Shown here: piece by piece, positions 1 to 11,293 of the stretch
How positions within the stretch are numbered: the first letter of the stretch is position 1
Layout: each line of letters begins with the position of its first letter
NCBI GenBank assembly: GCA_003339415.1
Contig: PDHQ01000007.1
Span: 124,001-188,000, forward strand
Source of the DNA: Ophiocordyceps camponoti-saundersi (nom. inval.)
Taxonomy: Eukaryota > Ascomycota > Sordariomycetes > Hypocreales > Ophiocordycipitaceae
Length of the DNA: 64,000 nt
Direction of reading: 5' to 3'
The notes under the pieces: generated by a model
What the model saw: the letters and a program-made list of their open reading frames with translations, nothing else
Told to the model about the DNA's origin: nothing
Database searches by the model: none
Made by a program: the position numbers and the translations under genes

Positions 1-972
1 GCGACGTTGTCGTCTCGATAGAAAGGATGCTGACTCGGGCCCGTCGGGGATCCTGGTCCAAGCGATGACGGAGGCGACGACGGAGGGAAAACCCTCCACC
101 AGGAAGAGGAGACGCCATGGAGCGATGGGGCCGAGGGAAGCGAAGCGAAGGATGAGCCATGCAAGAGCGGAAGCGAAGCTCGAAGCCAGCGGCGCAGCTA
201 TTTCCATATCCGATATGAGTTTTTCCGCTTCCCACATCTTGAGATTATGACATCAAGACTCACCAGCGATGAAAATCCCAGTCCGAACTGCCAACTCATC
301 CCTCCTAAAGAAGAAGCTAAGATAAAGAGGCAGGGCAGCAAAGCCGGCCTCCCCGACCGCCAAGACGACTCTCAACCCGAGCAGAACAGGATACGAAGTG
401 GCGACGGCCTGGAAGGAAGCGGCGAGACCCCATATCAGAACGAAGGAGGAGACGAGTATGTGAGCGGGGAGCGATCGCCAGAGGAGAGCGAGCCATTCGC
501 ACGTCATGTAGGTCAGGTAAAAGGCCGTCAGGGTCCATTCGTACCAGTCGCTTCTTCGAGGGAGGGAGGTTTTTTGGAGGTCTGTTTCCATGCCTGCGAT
601 TCGGGCGTTGCCTATGTCTGTTGGGAGGGGAGAAGAGTTAGCTTGTTTCCATGACGACGATGTGAGCAGGAGAACAAGGGAGGGTAGAGTTGGCGAACTT
701 GATCGATCGAGGAAGCTGAGCATGTAAAGCAGAGAGACGAAAAGAACAAGTTTGCGATCTAACAGTTCGCAAACTTCTCTCTCCTCATCCAAGGCAAAGA
801 CCGAACCTCGTGGACCGCCATCGTTTCTCGTCGTGAGTTCGACCGCGTCATCATCCTCGTCGCTTCCATAATCATCAGTCTCTTCTTTCTCCTCGTCATC
901 GCCGTAATCTGAAAAGATGAGCTCGCGACCAGTCTGCGCAAATGAAGGGCTCAATGGCGGTCGCGCCATCAT
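1..972 (-). CDS. MFS transporter, anion:cation symporter (ACS/Dal5-like) family, 3' end cut by window edge
   Basis: Proton-coupled plasma-membrane transporter of the fungal ACS group (allantoate, vitamin and organic-anion permeases); the substrate cannot be read from sequence. I infer exons 972-699, 617-264 and 197-1 with introns 618-698 (81 nt, in frame and stop-free) and 198-263 (66 nt). Splicing restores the family signature FLDRSNIGNARIAG in the loop after the first membrane helix, and later FIAAAPLASSF. An acidic cytosolic N-terminus of about 70 residues precedes helix 1. The signature RRDELAVRTGIF and the segment WRLLFLVEGFPS, typical between helices 4 and 6, are present. The start is an ATG at 972 with a second ATG directly after it. 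About 275 residues are visible; the C-terminal half lies outside the window. Confidence 0.88.
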
Positions 973-1332
973 ACCGAGAAACGCAGCTGAAGAGGATGGT
1001 AATGGGTGGACGGGGTGGGATTCGAATGTGTTGCTTCCCCCGCCGCCCTCCCAGGACTACCGTTGGATCACCCCGTTGGGATGGTGGTAGGGAAGGACAC
1101 GGGCTTACGGGGGGGGGAAAGGGGGAAGAAGGAAATCAAGGGATGTACACGTGACCGCTCGCATTGACGAGACAGGACACAGGTGATGCCGAGGAATCTG
1201 ACCGGGAGGCAGATCAGCTAAATAGTCTGACAGCAAAGTCTCAAGTCCGGCTCGTCATCTTCGTCTTCGTCGTCGTCGTCGTCGTCGTCGTGTAGTCGTG
1301 AGGTTCGAGTGGGGCGACTCGGCTTCGGTCTG
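973..1332. other. Intergenic, between two minus-strand genes
   Basis: No coding potential recognised. It contains a G-rich stretch around 1100-1130 and a (TCG) microsatellite at 1261-1291. It should hold the promoter of the transporter and the 3' end of the next gene. Confidence 0.6.
1261..1291. repeat. (TCG)n microsatellite
   Basis: About ten TCG units with one interruption (TCGTCT at the left end). It lies just outside the 3' end of the upstream minus-strand gene. Confidence 0.85.
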
Positions 1333-1935
1333 CTATCGGCTCTCCGGGCCGGAACGCAGAGGCAAAGTCAACTCCTCTTCTTCTTCTTCCTTTCCCCCTT
1401 TCTCTTCCTCCTCTTCTTCTTCCTCTCCCTCTTCCTCCTCCGTCTCACCTACAGTCCGCTCCTCATCAGCACAAACAACAACATACCAGCGAATCTCCTC
1501 CCCAGCCTGCAGCCGATCCCGTAACAAATTCAACCAGCCTCCTTCTCCTCCTTCTCCTCCTCCTCCTTCTCCTCCTCCTCCTTCTGCTCCCTCCTCTCCC
1601 TCATCGCGACGATACCCTGCCATAGCCTCATGAACATCGACACTGAGATCAACACGAACGATATAGTCAGCCACGTACGCATATGGTCTCGTCGCATACT
1701 TCCCCTCGTTCCAATCGTACTCCTCCAGCAGTTGTATGCCCTTTCCTTCTTCCTCTTTCTCGTCCGAAACCCGCGGCACAAAGTCAAACATCTCCTCCAT
1801 CTGTTCTCGTAGCTCCTTGGCGCATCGTCTTCCCATCACCCAGTCTGGTGCCGCTTCTTCGAGGTCGTGTAATAGGACAAAGACTCGGATTTTTTGCCGT
1901 TCCCATCGGAAACCGTGGCATAGATACGTCGGCAT
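1333..1935 (-). CDS. Conserved ascomycete protein of unknown function (MPTYLCHGFRW family)
   Basis: Single-exon gene of 200 residues. The N-terminus MPTYLCHGFRW, followed by an RVFVLLHDLEEAAPDWVM-like stretch, then QLLEEYD, RPYAYVADY and WYVVVCADEER near the end, is a pattern I recall from uncharacterised Pezizomycotina proteins; I know no biochemical role. The frame stays open upstream to 2199, but similarity starts at the ATG at 1935, so I place the start there. Two low-complexity inserts (Gly/Glu repeats near residue 125 and a long Glu run near the C-terminus) come from GA-rich DNA and vary in such families. No signal peptide or membrane segment is visible. Confidence 0.75.
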   Translation of the reverse strand: MPTYLCHGFRWERQKIRVFVLLHDLEEAAPDWVMGRRCAKELREQMEEMFDFVPRVSDEKEEEGKGIQLLEEYDWNEGKYATRPYAYVADYIVRVDLSVDVHEAMAGYRRDEGEEGAEGGGGEGGGGEGGEGGWLNLLRDRLQAGEEIRWYVVVCADEERTVGETEEEEGEEEEEEEEKGGKEEEEEELTLPLRSGPESR

Positions 1936-2662
1936 CTCTTTCTTCTTTTCTTGGGTGTTCTTTGGGAAGGGGCCTCTCAATCGATGGTGAGGAACGGAGG
2001 GAGCATGGCCCAGTCCGAGAGGGTGACCCGAGAGGAAGGTCCGAGAAGAGGGACAGAGAGGGAAGGACAGAAGGGGACAGAGAGCGAATGATAGAACGAA
2101 TGACTCTTTCCTTCCATCCAGCAGAACGACGGAAGGTGTGTTGCTGAGAAGAAGGCAGTCGCCTCTTAGTTCCAAGCTAATCGTTTTGACGCTAAACATG
2201 ATGCGTTAGCCGATGATTCCCACCCTTACCCTACCTATCTCTCGACCCTAACCCCATCTCTCAACCCTAACCCCTATCTATCGACAATAATAACCCCCGT
2301 CTTCCATCGTATCCCCTATTCGCGTACGCAACTCGCATGACCCTCTTTTTATCATCATCATCTCGCTCTGCCTTGCGCCAAGAACTCAAAAAGGAACCTC
2401 GTAAAGAGTATCTTCAACCCTTCTCTAGTTGTTATTCATCTTCATATCTTCGCTTTGAAACTTCCAACACCGGCATATGTAAGTCGCCCAAAATCGAGAA
2501 CCAAGCCCGTAACAAGATCAGCCAAGTAGGAAAAGCACTGTACGCTTCATGAGTCTGTCCTCTCCGAAACAGGGAACAAAGAGGGAAAAGAGACAAAACG
2601 GAATGTCAGCCAGGAAAGGTAAAGAAAAAACCCTCATCGAACGTCGGTGGTCCCCTCCGCAA
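1936..2662. other. Intergenic upstream of the conserved 200-aa gene
   Basis: 727 bp without a recognised gene. It holds a 19-bp tandem duplication with CCCTAACCCC cores (2237-2274). The left part should contain the promoter and 5' UTR of the gene ending at 1333; the right part the 3' UTR of the GATA factor. Confidence 0.55.
2237..2274. repeat. 19-bp tandem duplication with telomere-like CCCTAACCCC core
   Basis: Two adjacent 19-bp units (2237-2255, 2256-2274) differ at one base. Each carries CCCTAACCCC, resembling the fungal telomere unit (TTAGGG on the other strand). Two copies are too few for an interstitial telomere tract. Confidence 0.7.
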
Positions 2663-4462
2663 TTAGTCCTCTCCCAACTCCATCAGCTCCCTTTCTTTGG
2701 CTGCCAGGAGCTCCCGCATCTGCTCCGCCTCCCTCTGCAGCGCCAGCCTGCGCTCCGCCTTCAACCTCTCGGCTTCTCCGCCTTGGCCGATGCCCGGCAC
2801 AGGACTAAGACTCGGCCCCGGCGCTCGCAGGGGCGGGAGCGTGTACTCGCCCATGTCTGCGCTGCCGCGTCGACTCCGAGGCCCACCGTCGTACGACAGT
2901 GGTGGGTTCAGAATCGACTTGATCGACGAGAGTCGCTTGGCACCGTCGTGGCCACCATCCGTCACGCTGCCGGTTTCCGTCTCCGTCGCAGAAAAGGACC
3001 GTTTCCGTCGAGACGATAGGAACGACGCCGGCGACTTGGGCGACTGCCCATCCGATGGCATCATCGGCGCCAGTCGGTTGTCATCGTTGAGCAGAGGGCT
3101 CGGTACGCTTCTCAGGCACCCGCTGGGTTGGTGATACGCCGCCAGATGCGAGGCGCACGGCATTGGCGAGCTCTGTCCGCTCGATGTCGGTACCAGCTCC
3201 GGCTCAATGGTCAGCGGATGGTCCGGCCGTCGCCGTACTCCCAGGTTGATGGAACCGTCTTCGTTTTCCGTTCCCCGCTCCGACGTCTTTTCCAAACTTG
3301 GAGCATCCGTCGATTCAGCCGACTCGTCTTGCTCCTCATCCTGCGACGCGGGGATCACCCGCTTACGTCTCTTAATCGTAGCCTTCTTCATCGTCACAGG
3401 CCTATGCACGCCGTGAAGTTTGTAGTAGAGGCCTGCCACCAACCCAAGTTCATCAATGGTCAGCGCACGGCAGTCAATCGTCGGGGCTCGACTCACCACA
3501 GGCGTTGCAGATGGTGTGCCCACTCCCATCTCTCCGCCACAGGGGCGTTATCGTCGTGCCGCAATTTTGGCACGCAATCACGACGGTCGTGTCCTGATCT
3601 TGAGACTGGAGAGCATTCATGTCTGTAGGCGATGGCTCGTCGGCCGCAACGTCGGCCGCGCCCGCACAGCCCTTTTGCCGCTGCGTCACATTGACCTGAG
3701 CACTCTTGGACACGCGATTGTTGTAAGCCGGGCAGCCGTTGCAACCCTCAGCCCCGCCGGTTCCGTTGCAGCGCCCACCGCCGGGGCAGGTTCCCGTCGG
3801 CGTCTTGTCCGCCGACACAAATGTCGCACCGGACGAGCTGGGCGAAGGTTGAGCAGCCGAGGCCGGGTTATTATTAGTGCTGTTGCTGTTGGTCTTGGGC
3901 GCAGGGCGAGACGGAGCCGTCGAGGCGGAATTGGCAGCTTTCTTGAGGCTTGTGGGCCTGGACGTGTTTCTGGCCTTGAGATAGAGCCCACAGGCATTGC
4001 ATATCGTCGCGCCCTGGGGGGATCGTCTCCACAAAGGGGTTCGAGTGGTGCCACAGTTACTGTGATGAGGTGATGCAGTCAGCAGAATTGACTTGACAGA
4101 CCACGGTGGCATCAACATCGAGCTGACCTGCAGACCTGCCCTCCATGACTAGCGGACGGCTTCGCACTACCCTCATCGGCAGCGGGACTCGGACTCTGGC
4201 CCTTTGCGGAGCGGGAATCGGCACTGGAGGCGGCGGCGGCGGCGGCTCGGCTCGGGGCCGCGTTCGGGGAAGCAGTGCCTCGGACGCGCCGGGACGCCGA
4301 AGATTCATTGTCCCGAGCTCGCGCAGCGTCACCGGCGTCGCGCGGTCTGGATGACGTGGGCCGAGACGGAAGAGCAGTTCGCATCGAGCCGGGTTCTCGA
4401 GCGGAGGCGGCGGCGGCCGGGGTCGTGGAGCCCGCGGGCTGTGATGTCTGGTTCATCACCAT
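2663..4462 (-). CDS. sreA: SreA/Urbs1-type two-finger GATA repressor of iron uptake
   Basis: Nuclear transcription factor that represses siderophore synthesis and high-affinity iron uptake when iron is sufficient. Exons 4462-4128, 4059-3497 and 3432-2663 (introns 68 and 64 nt) give 555 residues, near the family length. Finger 1 is C111-x2-C114-x17-C132-x2-C135; finger 2 is C275-x2-C278-x17-C296-x2-C299. Both introns interrupt the fingers: the first follows the first Cys of finger 1, the second follows the last Cys of finger 2. Between them C203-x5-C209-x8-C218-x2-C221 is the cysteine-rich element diagnostic of the SreA/SRE/Urbs1 group and linked to iron sensing. A basic patch ([10 protein letters not shown]) follows finger 2, and the C-terminus is a short Leu/Glu coiled coil, also typical. 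The start is the first ATG in frame after an upstream stop; M3 (4456) is an alternative. Confidence 0.93.
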
Positions 4463-5759
4463 GCAGCGACGACGGGGCGGACGGCTTAAGACGAGAGACC
4501 ATGAGCGACGAAAATGGTAGAGCGTGAATAAGGGCGTGCTAAATCCAGTCCAAGGAGGAAAAGGAAGGGAAGGAGGAGGAGGAGAAGGAGAAGGAGGAGA
4601 AATTGATCAGGGAGAGATGACAAGAATCGGCTGACCGTGGCCTCCGTCTGACCCTGGAGCCCGGCTTCCTAAGCAGAGGGTCCTTAGAACGGTGAGGTGA
4701 TGCGAAGTGGCCTCACAACGTATGAAACCTTTGCTCCGGCTGCCCCGTGCCTCTTCAGGCCATGGTCTCGCCGCAGTACTAATAAAAAAGAGCCTAGAGT
4801 CCTCTGTCAAGGTCCGCCCTCTACTGCGAGGAGAGGCGGCCTGACCAATGATGACGCTGCTTACGTCGGTAGGCCGTGACAACTTCCGAATCGTGATTGG
4901 CCGAGCGTGCCCAGCCGGCTGGCGCTAAACGCAGCGCGGGCCATCGGGTGCGCTAAGCCTCGTTTGGCACATCACACACTCTCGCACGCACACACACATG
5001 CTTGTATGTATCTGTTACATGCCGACCTATCTCGCTGGAACTTGGCATCTCGACGAAACATGATTGCGAGCATGTAGGGATGTAGGTAGATGTGTACAAG
5101 TATGTACAAACTGCGTGCATATCGGCGAATGGATGCATGAATCAGCTATATACAATATATGGACACAGAGTATCCGTATAGCAGAGGCACATGCCATTGC
5201 CAGGTAAAATCCGGATAGACAAACCTCAGGTCCAGACTCGCTGTCTTAAGCTCAGGCTGGCACAGCATCATCGTCACTAGCTTCCGGCGGAGAGAGGAGA
5301 AGGGGGGCCAAAAGCGAATCTTATCTCACTACGAGCCCCTTACTTTATTCAGCATCTTGGAACCTGCTGCTTCTTGGCTTCCCGTCCGGGCAACGATGTA
5401 GCCACTCCAGAAGCCCGCTCCAGCCATGCTTCGGACCCGCTTACAGTGGTACAGTCGGTACTTACATGCCGTCCTCCCGCATCTTATCTCTCTCTACATG
5501 CATACGGCAGCATGACACTCGCCCACACCCACGGATGTACACTGTACTTGCATGATAATACAGACTTTTTTTCCTTCTTCTCTTATCTTATCTCCCCGTC
5601 ATCTACGAATACCACCTACACACAACATAGTGGTCCTCTCCCCACCAACTCCCATCTCGTTCGACGCCGAATGCCGCTCAAGGACCGCCGCTGTGCATCC
5701 GCGCCCCCTTACAGCTCAGTCCTGTCTGTATTCAGTCATTCTCCTCCCAGAGACCCAAC
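4463..5759. other. Divergent promoter region between sreA and the Bre2/CclA gene
   Basis: 1.3 kb shared upstream region of two head-to-head genes. It contains a GGA/GAA-rich stretch (4555-4600), short CA runs near 4980-5000, one TACGGATA-type 8-mer (5171-5178), and pyrimidine-rich leader sequence with paired TTATC (GATAA) sites near 5580-5595. No gene recognised. Confidence 0.6.
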
Positions 5760-7466
5760 ATGTCATCCGACGTCGATCCGCCCAAATCGGAAACGGCACC
5801 TCCCGCCTCGCTCTCCTCCATCCCTCAGAAGCGGTCTCTCGACGAAGGTCACAGTCCCGCAGTCTCGTCGCCACTCAACGCCGAGGTCAAGCCGCAAGAG
5901 GACACGTCGCATCCCACTGGCCGACCTAAGCCCTCCCGCGCCAAGAAAGACTCGCTGAAAAAGCGCGAGGCCAAGGGCGCTGACAGCGGCCCTGCCACGC
6001 CTGACTCGAAGCTGCCTCCTCGCGACCAGAAGCCGGCCGATTCCGCCCCTTTGCGCTACAAACTCGCCCCTCCGAAGCCTTCCGACTTTGAATTGGCCCG
6101 CGGTCCCATTCTGACGCCCCATCACCAGGTTGTCGTGCCCGATGGCAGGACGATCGAGTTCTTGGAGACGTCAGAACAGTAGGCCTCACCTTCTCTCCCT
6201 CCTCATCCTCCTTCGCCTCCTAATCTGTTCATATTCAGCGTCTTTAACAAAAAAAACTTTCGGTACACTCACTGCATAGCCGACCCCCTCTTCCGTTCCA
6301 TCATCTATTACCGTCAGACCGAACCTGAACCGTTTGGTCCCCGGCTGAGCTTCGAGGATGCCGCCACACACGTCTTCTTCGACCGATCGGCTCTGCACAT
6401 CACAACAGACAAGGGCTTTCGCATGGCCCGGGCAAACGTTGCCGTCCGCGAAGGCCGCTGGTACTGGGAGTGTCGGATTCTGCAAGGCATCGTCCCGCCG
6501 CAGGATGGCTCTGGCAAGCCTCAAGGCGGCAAACACGTTCGCATGGGCTGGGCGAGACGAGAGGCGTCACTCGACGCCCCCGTCGGTTTCGATGCCTACA
6601 GCTATGGCATCCGCGACGTATCGGGCGAGAAGGTTCACATGTCGCGCCCCAAGGAATTCTTCCCCCCGGGCGAGGGGATCCGCGAAGGCGACGTCATAGG
6701 CTTGGAAATCCAGCTCCCTTCCGAGCATCTACACCGCAAGGTCATGTCCGGCGATTACAACCCAGCTGTCGACGCGGCCGACGACGAGCCCGCGATGGCA
6801 GCCGAATCGCTCAACATCGTCCGCGACCGTGTCCCGATCCGCTTCAAGGCCCACACGTATTTCGAAAAGATCGAATACCACTCGACCAAGGAGCTAGAGG
6901 ACCTGATGAACCCGTCCCCCATGGCCAACGGCACTTCCACCGTGCAGGCGCCGAACCCCAACCACCCGTCCCCCGCACTGCGAACGCTGCCCAACTCGTG
7001 CATCCGCATCTACAAGAACGGCGTGCTCATGGGCACACCATTTGAGAACCTCCTCGGCTTCCTCCCGCCCGCCTCACGACCCATGCCCCAGGTCGGAGCC
7101 CGCGAGGGCCTCGACGACGGCATGCTGGGATACTACCCTGCCATCAGCGTCTTCCGCGGCGGCGCAGCAGAGGTCAACTTCGGACCCGACTTTTGGTTCC
7201 CTCCGCCCGAGTGTGATTCGACCAATGGCGAGGTGGATATGATCCCCACCGACGAACCGCAGCAGGCTCGAGTTCAGGCCGTTTCAGATCGCTACACGCA
7301 ACAGATTGCGGAGGATATCGTTTATGACATCATCGACGAGGTCGACTTTTGGATCATGGATGGCGGAGGCGCGGCTTCGGATCAGGGTGTTGGCCAAGGG
7401 CACGGCGCCGCTACGGTACTGGGACCCGGACGAGAGGAGATTAAGGAGTTGGTACAGGATTATTGA
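5760..7466 (+). CDS. cclA: COMPASS subunit Bre2/CclA (Ash2L-like SPRY protein)
   Basis: Subunit of the Set1/COMPASS histone H3K4 methyltransferase. Loss of the Aspergillus orthologue CclA is known to derepress secondary-metabolite clusters. Exons 5760-6178 and 6239-7466 flank a 60-nt intron whose removal reads ETSEHVFNKKNFRYTHCIADP, the conserved entry into the SPRY core. The protein has 548 residues: a basic, Pro-rich N-terminus (1-110), then the split SPRY domain (about 150-480) with ARANVAVREGRWYWEC, HVRMGWARREASLDAPVG and EGIREGDVIGLEIQLPS. An acidic linker inside the SPRY fold (near SGDYNPAVD) is typical of Ash2L/Bre2. The C-terminus IAEDIVYDIIDEVDFW is the Sdc1/Dpy30-binding helix region. 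It is divergent from sreA. Confidence 0.93.
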
Positions 7467-7735
7467 GAACTGGTTCGAGCCAGAGGCGCATTCCCATGGA
7501 AATTATTTTCTACAGAGCAATTCAAGATACCCACGAGTCAGAAGATTCCGCCTAAGCGCATACGGAGTAAAGCAAAGACCACAAAAGAAAACAAGGTATT
7601 TTCAACAGCATGAATTGAACGCACTCCCTGACAATTTTTGGATTGGAAACAAAGGACCATCTTCCCAGTAGGAAAATTCGTTGACTCATGATACATGAAG
7701 GATTAAAAGGGGCTGAAAGGGGGGTAAGAAGGCGG

Positions 7736-8952
7736 TCAGTTGTCCTTGCGCTCGACATTGACAGGCTTCCGACGGGGACGCGGCGCAGATGACGCCGACG
7801 GCATCAAATCATCCGCCGAAGACTCGGGAGCCGGGAGAGCAGGATCATCAGCAAGCTCTTCGATGCGATCGGCACCATCGACAGTCATGGCAGACTGCTC
7901 GCGCAGGAGGCGTTCTTCGCGACCGCGCTTGTGGCAGTACCACAGCACAAAGAGGAGCACTAGAACAAAGAGTCAGCTTATCAACAAGACTCAAGTTCAC
8001 GAGAAGAGTGTGGAGAAGACAGAGTCTGGGGATACTTACAAGATAGAGCCACGCTCCAAATGACATTCATGCCGATAAAAGCCGGCCAGCGCGTCTTAAG
8101 CACCTCGACAATGGCCCTGAGCATACCGACGATGGCGCCGGGTTTGGTAACCAGCTCAGCGAGATTATGAGGCATAAGGACATTCTTGGCCATGCCCTTG
8201 ATGCCACCGGTAGCCTCGGTCTTGATACCCTGACTGGCGGCCGCGGCGGCGAGGATTTCTGGCCCAAGGCTGTTGGTGATCTTGTCCGGCAGTTGAACGA
8301 CGAGCTTCTTGAGCGAATTGGGAAGCTTGTCGAAGCCGCGAGCGATAGTGCCGTCGCGATCTTCGACGAGTTTGGTGAGATCGTCGACGGCTGTTGGAAC
8401 GCCATTGATAAGGTCCTTGAAGACTTGGGTAAAGTTCTGCAGTAGCGTCGACGATTCCGTCGTCACCACCTTGTTGTTTTTCGCACTTAGATTCAATCTA
8501 TCCAAGACGCGACTTAGATCTTTGGTCTCGCGCTGGGTCTCATCCGACGATACGACGCCCGGTGATGGCTGTAGCCCTGACTCCGTCTTGCGATAGCGTG
8601 TGAAGAGGACGGAGAGACGACCGGGAGTTTTTTGCGGCGCCGAGGTAGAAGATGAGCCGTGCTCGACGCTGCTCGACTGTCCTACTGATCCTTCTCCCTT
8701 GGCGGGGACCGTTTCGTTATCTGACGACGGACAGTCGAGCTGAGCAGCCGAGGCTTGGGTGCGGAGTGGAACGGACGGCGTCGAACCGTCGTCGCGGGCG
8801 AGGAGGTCCTTGAGAAAGGATTCGTCATCGGGGCGGAGAAGGACGGCATCGTCGTCAACGCTGGTCAGTTCGGCGACGCGCTTTGCCGATTCCTCTGCTT
8901 TCTTCTCCGCTCTGTGTTTCTTGACCTTTTTATACGTCAAGTATTCCAGCAT
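7736..8952 (-). CDS. Conserved ascomycete protein with one C-terminal membrane segment
   Basis: I do not recognise a named domain. Exons 8952-8040 and 7959-7736 with an 80-nt intron (GTAAGT/CTAG) give 378 residues. Splicing joins VIWSVALS to LLLFVLWYC and completes a single hydrophobic segment (about 293-315) followed by a basic CHKRGREER stretch, suggesting a tail-anchored or single-pass protein with a short, acidic then basic C-terminal tail. The N-terminus is charged (EYLTYKKVKKHRAEKKAEE), a Ser-rich disordered part follows (60-140), and residues 150-280 look amphipathic. No signal peptide is visible. The start is the only ATG before the conserved Lys/Glu-rich segment. Confidence 0.72.
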
Positions 8953-9742
8953 TGTTGTGTAGATAGGCAGTGGCAGGTGGTCGATCGAATGTGAGTGAGA
9001 TGAAAGAGTAAGTCAAGGACGATGTTATGTGGAGAGTAGAAGGTGGTAAGTAGCAAAAGGACCGAGAGTCTTGGAGATAGCAAGTCGTCAACGACCCCCT
9101 TTAAGATGGCTGTGGATGGACAGACAGTGGATGGAGAGAGAATGGATGGTGCATGTCCGGTGGCGAGTTACGACCCTTTGTTTTATCGATAGAAGGAGAG
9201 CGTCGTCACCCCCCTCCTTTCTTCCCCTCCTTTTTACCCCATGCCTCATGTCTTATGTGTACAGCAAAGTTGTGTGGATTCACCATGATGTAAGGCGCTT
9301 GGGCTGGCAAGCGCCGTGCACCGCCACCAGCACCGTGTCACAAGCAATCAACTCAGCCCCCACCGCAAGGTATTTGTTTATCTGACGACCAATGGAACAG
9401 GGTGGGTTCCCTGTTAGAGAGTTTCTTTGACGCCAACTGTGGCGAATAATCGTAAGGCAGACCTGGACTTGCTGGTGGGAGGCCTCTTCCCCTGATGGAC
9501 AGGTATGACGCCCTGCCACAGAAGGCACGATTAGTACGGCCGGGGGCATAAATTGGCACGACCCCTCTCCCCCCTTTCTAGACAGATCATCATCCTTAGG
9601 TCAAATTGAGCACGACCATCTTGCTATTTGAGGCAGCTATTCTATCTTTCTTCCCCCCTCCGACTCTGAGACTTCGTCATTTCTTTTGCACCCATCATCG
9701 CCGATTTTTCCCGCAGCCAGTCATGATGGCTAGCTAGCGCCC
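8953..9742. other. Intergenic, no gene recognised
   Basis: 790 bp between two minus-strand genes. Nothing beyond pyrimidine-rich tracts (near 9210-9240 and 9650) was seen. It should hold the promoter of the membrane-protein gene and the 3' end of nse1. Confidence 0.55.
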
Positions 9743-10714
9743 TCAGCCGTCGCCTTCTTCGCTCCCATCCTCAAACCCTTGCTCCTCCAGAACCTGGTCG
9801 GCCATCGTGCTCCTCCTGCCGCCCTTTCGTCTGCGCCCCCTCTGATAGGCCTCTGTCGAAGTGAGGGCCTTCTCGCCGACGAAGCTCGTCCCCGTCCACT
9901 CGCGCGAACACCTGGGACAGGTTTTCGTTCTGCGCACCCGCCAGAAGGCCTCTTGACAGAGTTCATGCAGTCGCAGCGTGCAGGCTGGTTCGGCGCATCG
10001 CAGACCCGACGTGACGATGTCCTTGCAAGCCTCGCAAAACTTGATCCGCTGCCAGTCTTCCTGTGTGGCATCTGGATCGTTGTACATTTCAATCAGCCAC
10101 GGTCGCAGTTCTAGCAAGGCTCGCGGCGTGACTGAGTAGAAGCCGCTTCTGCTCTTCTCAAGCCAACCACCTTCTACCAGGCCGGCGAGAACGCTCTCTA
10201 CCTCGCTGTGCTTCAATCCCTTGTCGCTTGACGGCTGCTCGCCTTCGCCCGCTCGGCTCTGTCTCCGATCCGGCCTCGCAAACTTAATGGCCTGCATCTC
10301 TGTGATGGCGAGAAGCTCCATCCGCGGCCTGTTGTACTTGTCGAAAATGCCGTCAAGTAATCGCTTGATGAAGGCCAGCTCCTCGGCGTTGTAGGTCGTC
10401 GCGAGCTGTGTCTGAGGATCGGTGCTGGTGTTGACTAAGGCATAGACTCGTTTCTGACTGAGCTGGTGCAACGTGGTGCGGATCTCGTAGTCGAACATGG
10501 AAGCTGCTTCTGAAATCATGTCTAAGTAGGACGCGAAAAAGTCCTCGCTGATTTGCTCGGGTCGCATATTTCCATGTTCGCCTCGTTTCGCGTTCACGAT
10601 TGCTGCCAAGATTGACTGTGACTCCTCGAACGTCACTGTGCCGCGGGTCAAGAAAGCCTGAAGAAATGCCCGGTGGCTGTCGTCGTAGCCGCGACTCACG
10701 AGGTCTTCTTCCAT
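9743..10714 (-). CDS. nse1: SMC5/6 complex subunit Nse1 (variant RING)
   Basis: Nse1 pairs with Nse3 and Nse4 in the SMC5/6 genome-stability complex, and its variant RING supports ubiquitin ligase activity together with the MAGE-type Nse3. This is a single-exon gene of 323 residues, normal length. The N-terminus (HRAFLQAFLTRGTVTFEES) and the middle winged-helix part (GLVEGGWLEKSRSGFYSVTPRALLEL) match the family. The C-terminal zinc module reads FCEAC, RC, PAC, RLHELC and TCPRC, i.e. C4HC3 ligands rather than a classical RING. A basic stretch (RGRRRKGGRR) and an acidic tail end the protein. It starts at the ATG at 10714. Confidence 0.92.
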   Translation of the reverse strand: MEEDLVSRGYDDSHRAFLQAFLTRGTVTFEESQSILAAIVNAKRGEHGNMRPEQISEDFFASYLDMISEAASMFDYEIRTTLHQLSQKRVYALVNTSTDPQTQLATTYNAEELAFIKRLLDGIFDKYNRPRMELLAITEMQAIKFARPDRRQSRAGEGEQPSSDKGLKHSEVESVLAGLVEGGWLEKSRSGFYSVTPRALLELRPWLIEMYNDPDATQEDWQRIKFCEACKDIVTSGLRCAEPACTLRLHELCQEAFWRVRRTKTCPRCSREWTGTSFVGEKALTSTEAYQRGRRRKGGRRSTMADQVLEEQGFEDGSEEGDG

Positions 10715-11203
10715 GAGGTCGGATGTGGAGGAGTCGCTACGATGTCCAGGTTTGCTTGTTATACCGCCGTCGGTGCGTCATGGATGGTGAGGACGCGTTT
10801 TTTTTTTCTCACGCGGGACGCGTTCTGTCAGAAAGGAAGGACCCACTCAACCCCACACGACCATGAATAATCACGAGCCCCAGAAGGAAAACTCTGCTGC
10901 CTAGATATAATCCTTCGGATTCCCTGGCAACGATAGAATAATCCTACTTAGCATATTGCTAGCTTAGAAACTAGCCTCTTTATTATTAAGAGCTTTCTCT
11001 CTGAGGCCCGCTATTCTTATATATATAAGGAAGACCTCCGAGCCTAAGGGTCGGGGGTTGAGCTCTCTAGTTCACACATATATACCTACCTTCATACTTA
11101 TATACACACAAATTCAATCACTCCGCTCACTCTTTATTCCACGTGACCTACTGAATCCGGCAGAATCCCTCTGAGATTCTGACACGTTCTAATTGATTTA
11201 TAT

Positions 11204-11293
11204 AGAGTATTCATATTTGCCACGGCACCTATTCCTATTAGACACGATATTCCCACATTTAGGGATACGTACCTAATTACTAAGGCATTTTTC
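11204..11293. repeat. Left terminal inverted repeat
   Basis: Pairs with 11558-11647; the outer 47 bp are identical and the inner part is imperfect. Confidence 0.8.

Noticed and set aside
1008..1040. Possible tRNA T-arm (GATTCGAA)
   Set aside because: No paired T-stem, anticodon arm or acceptor stem around it.
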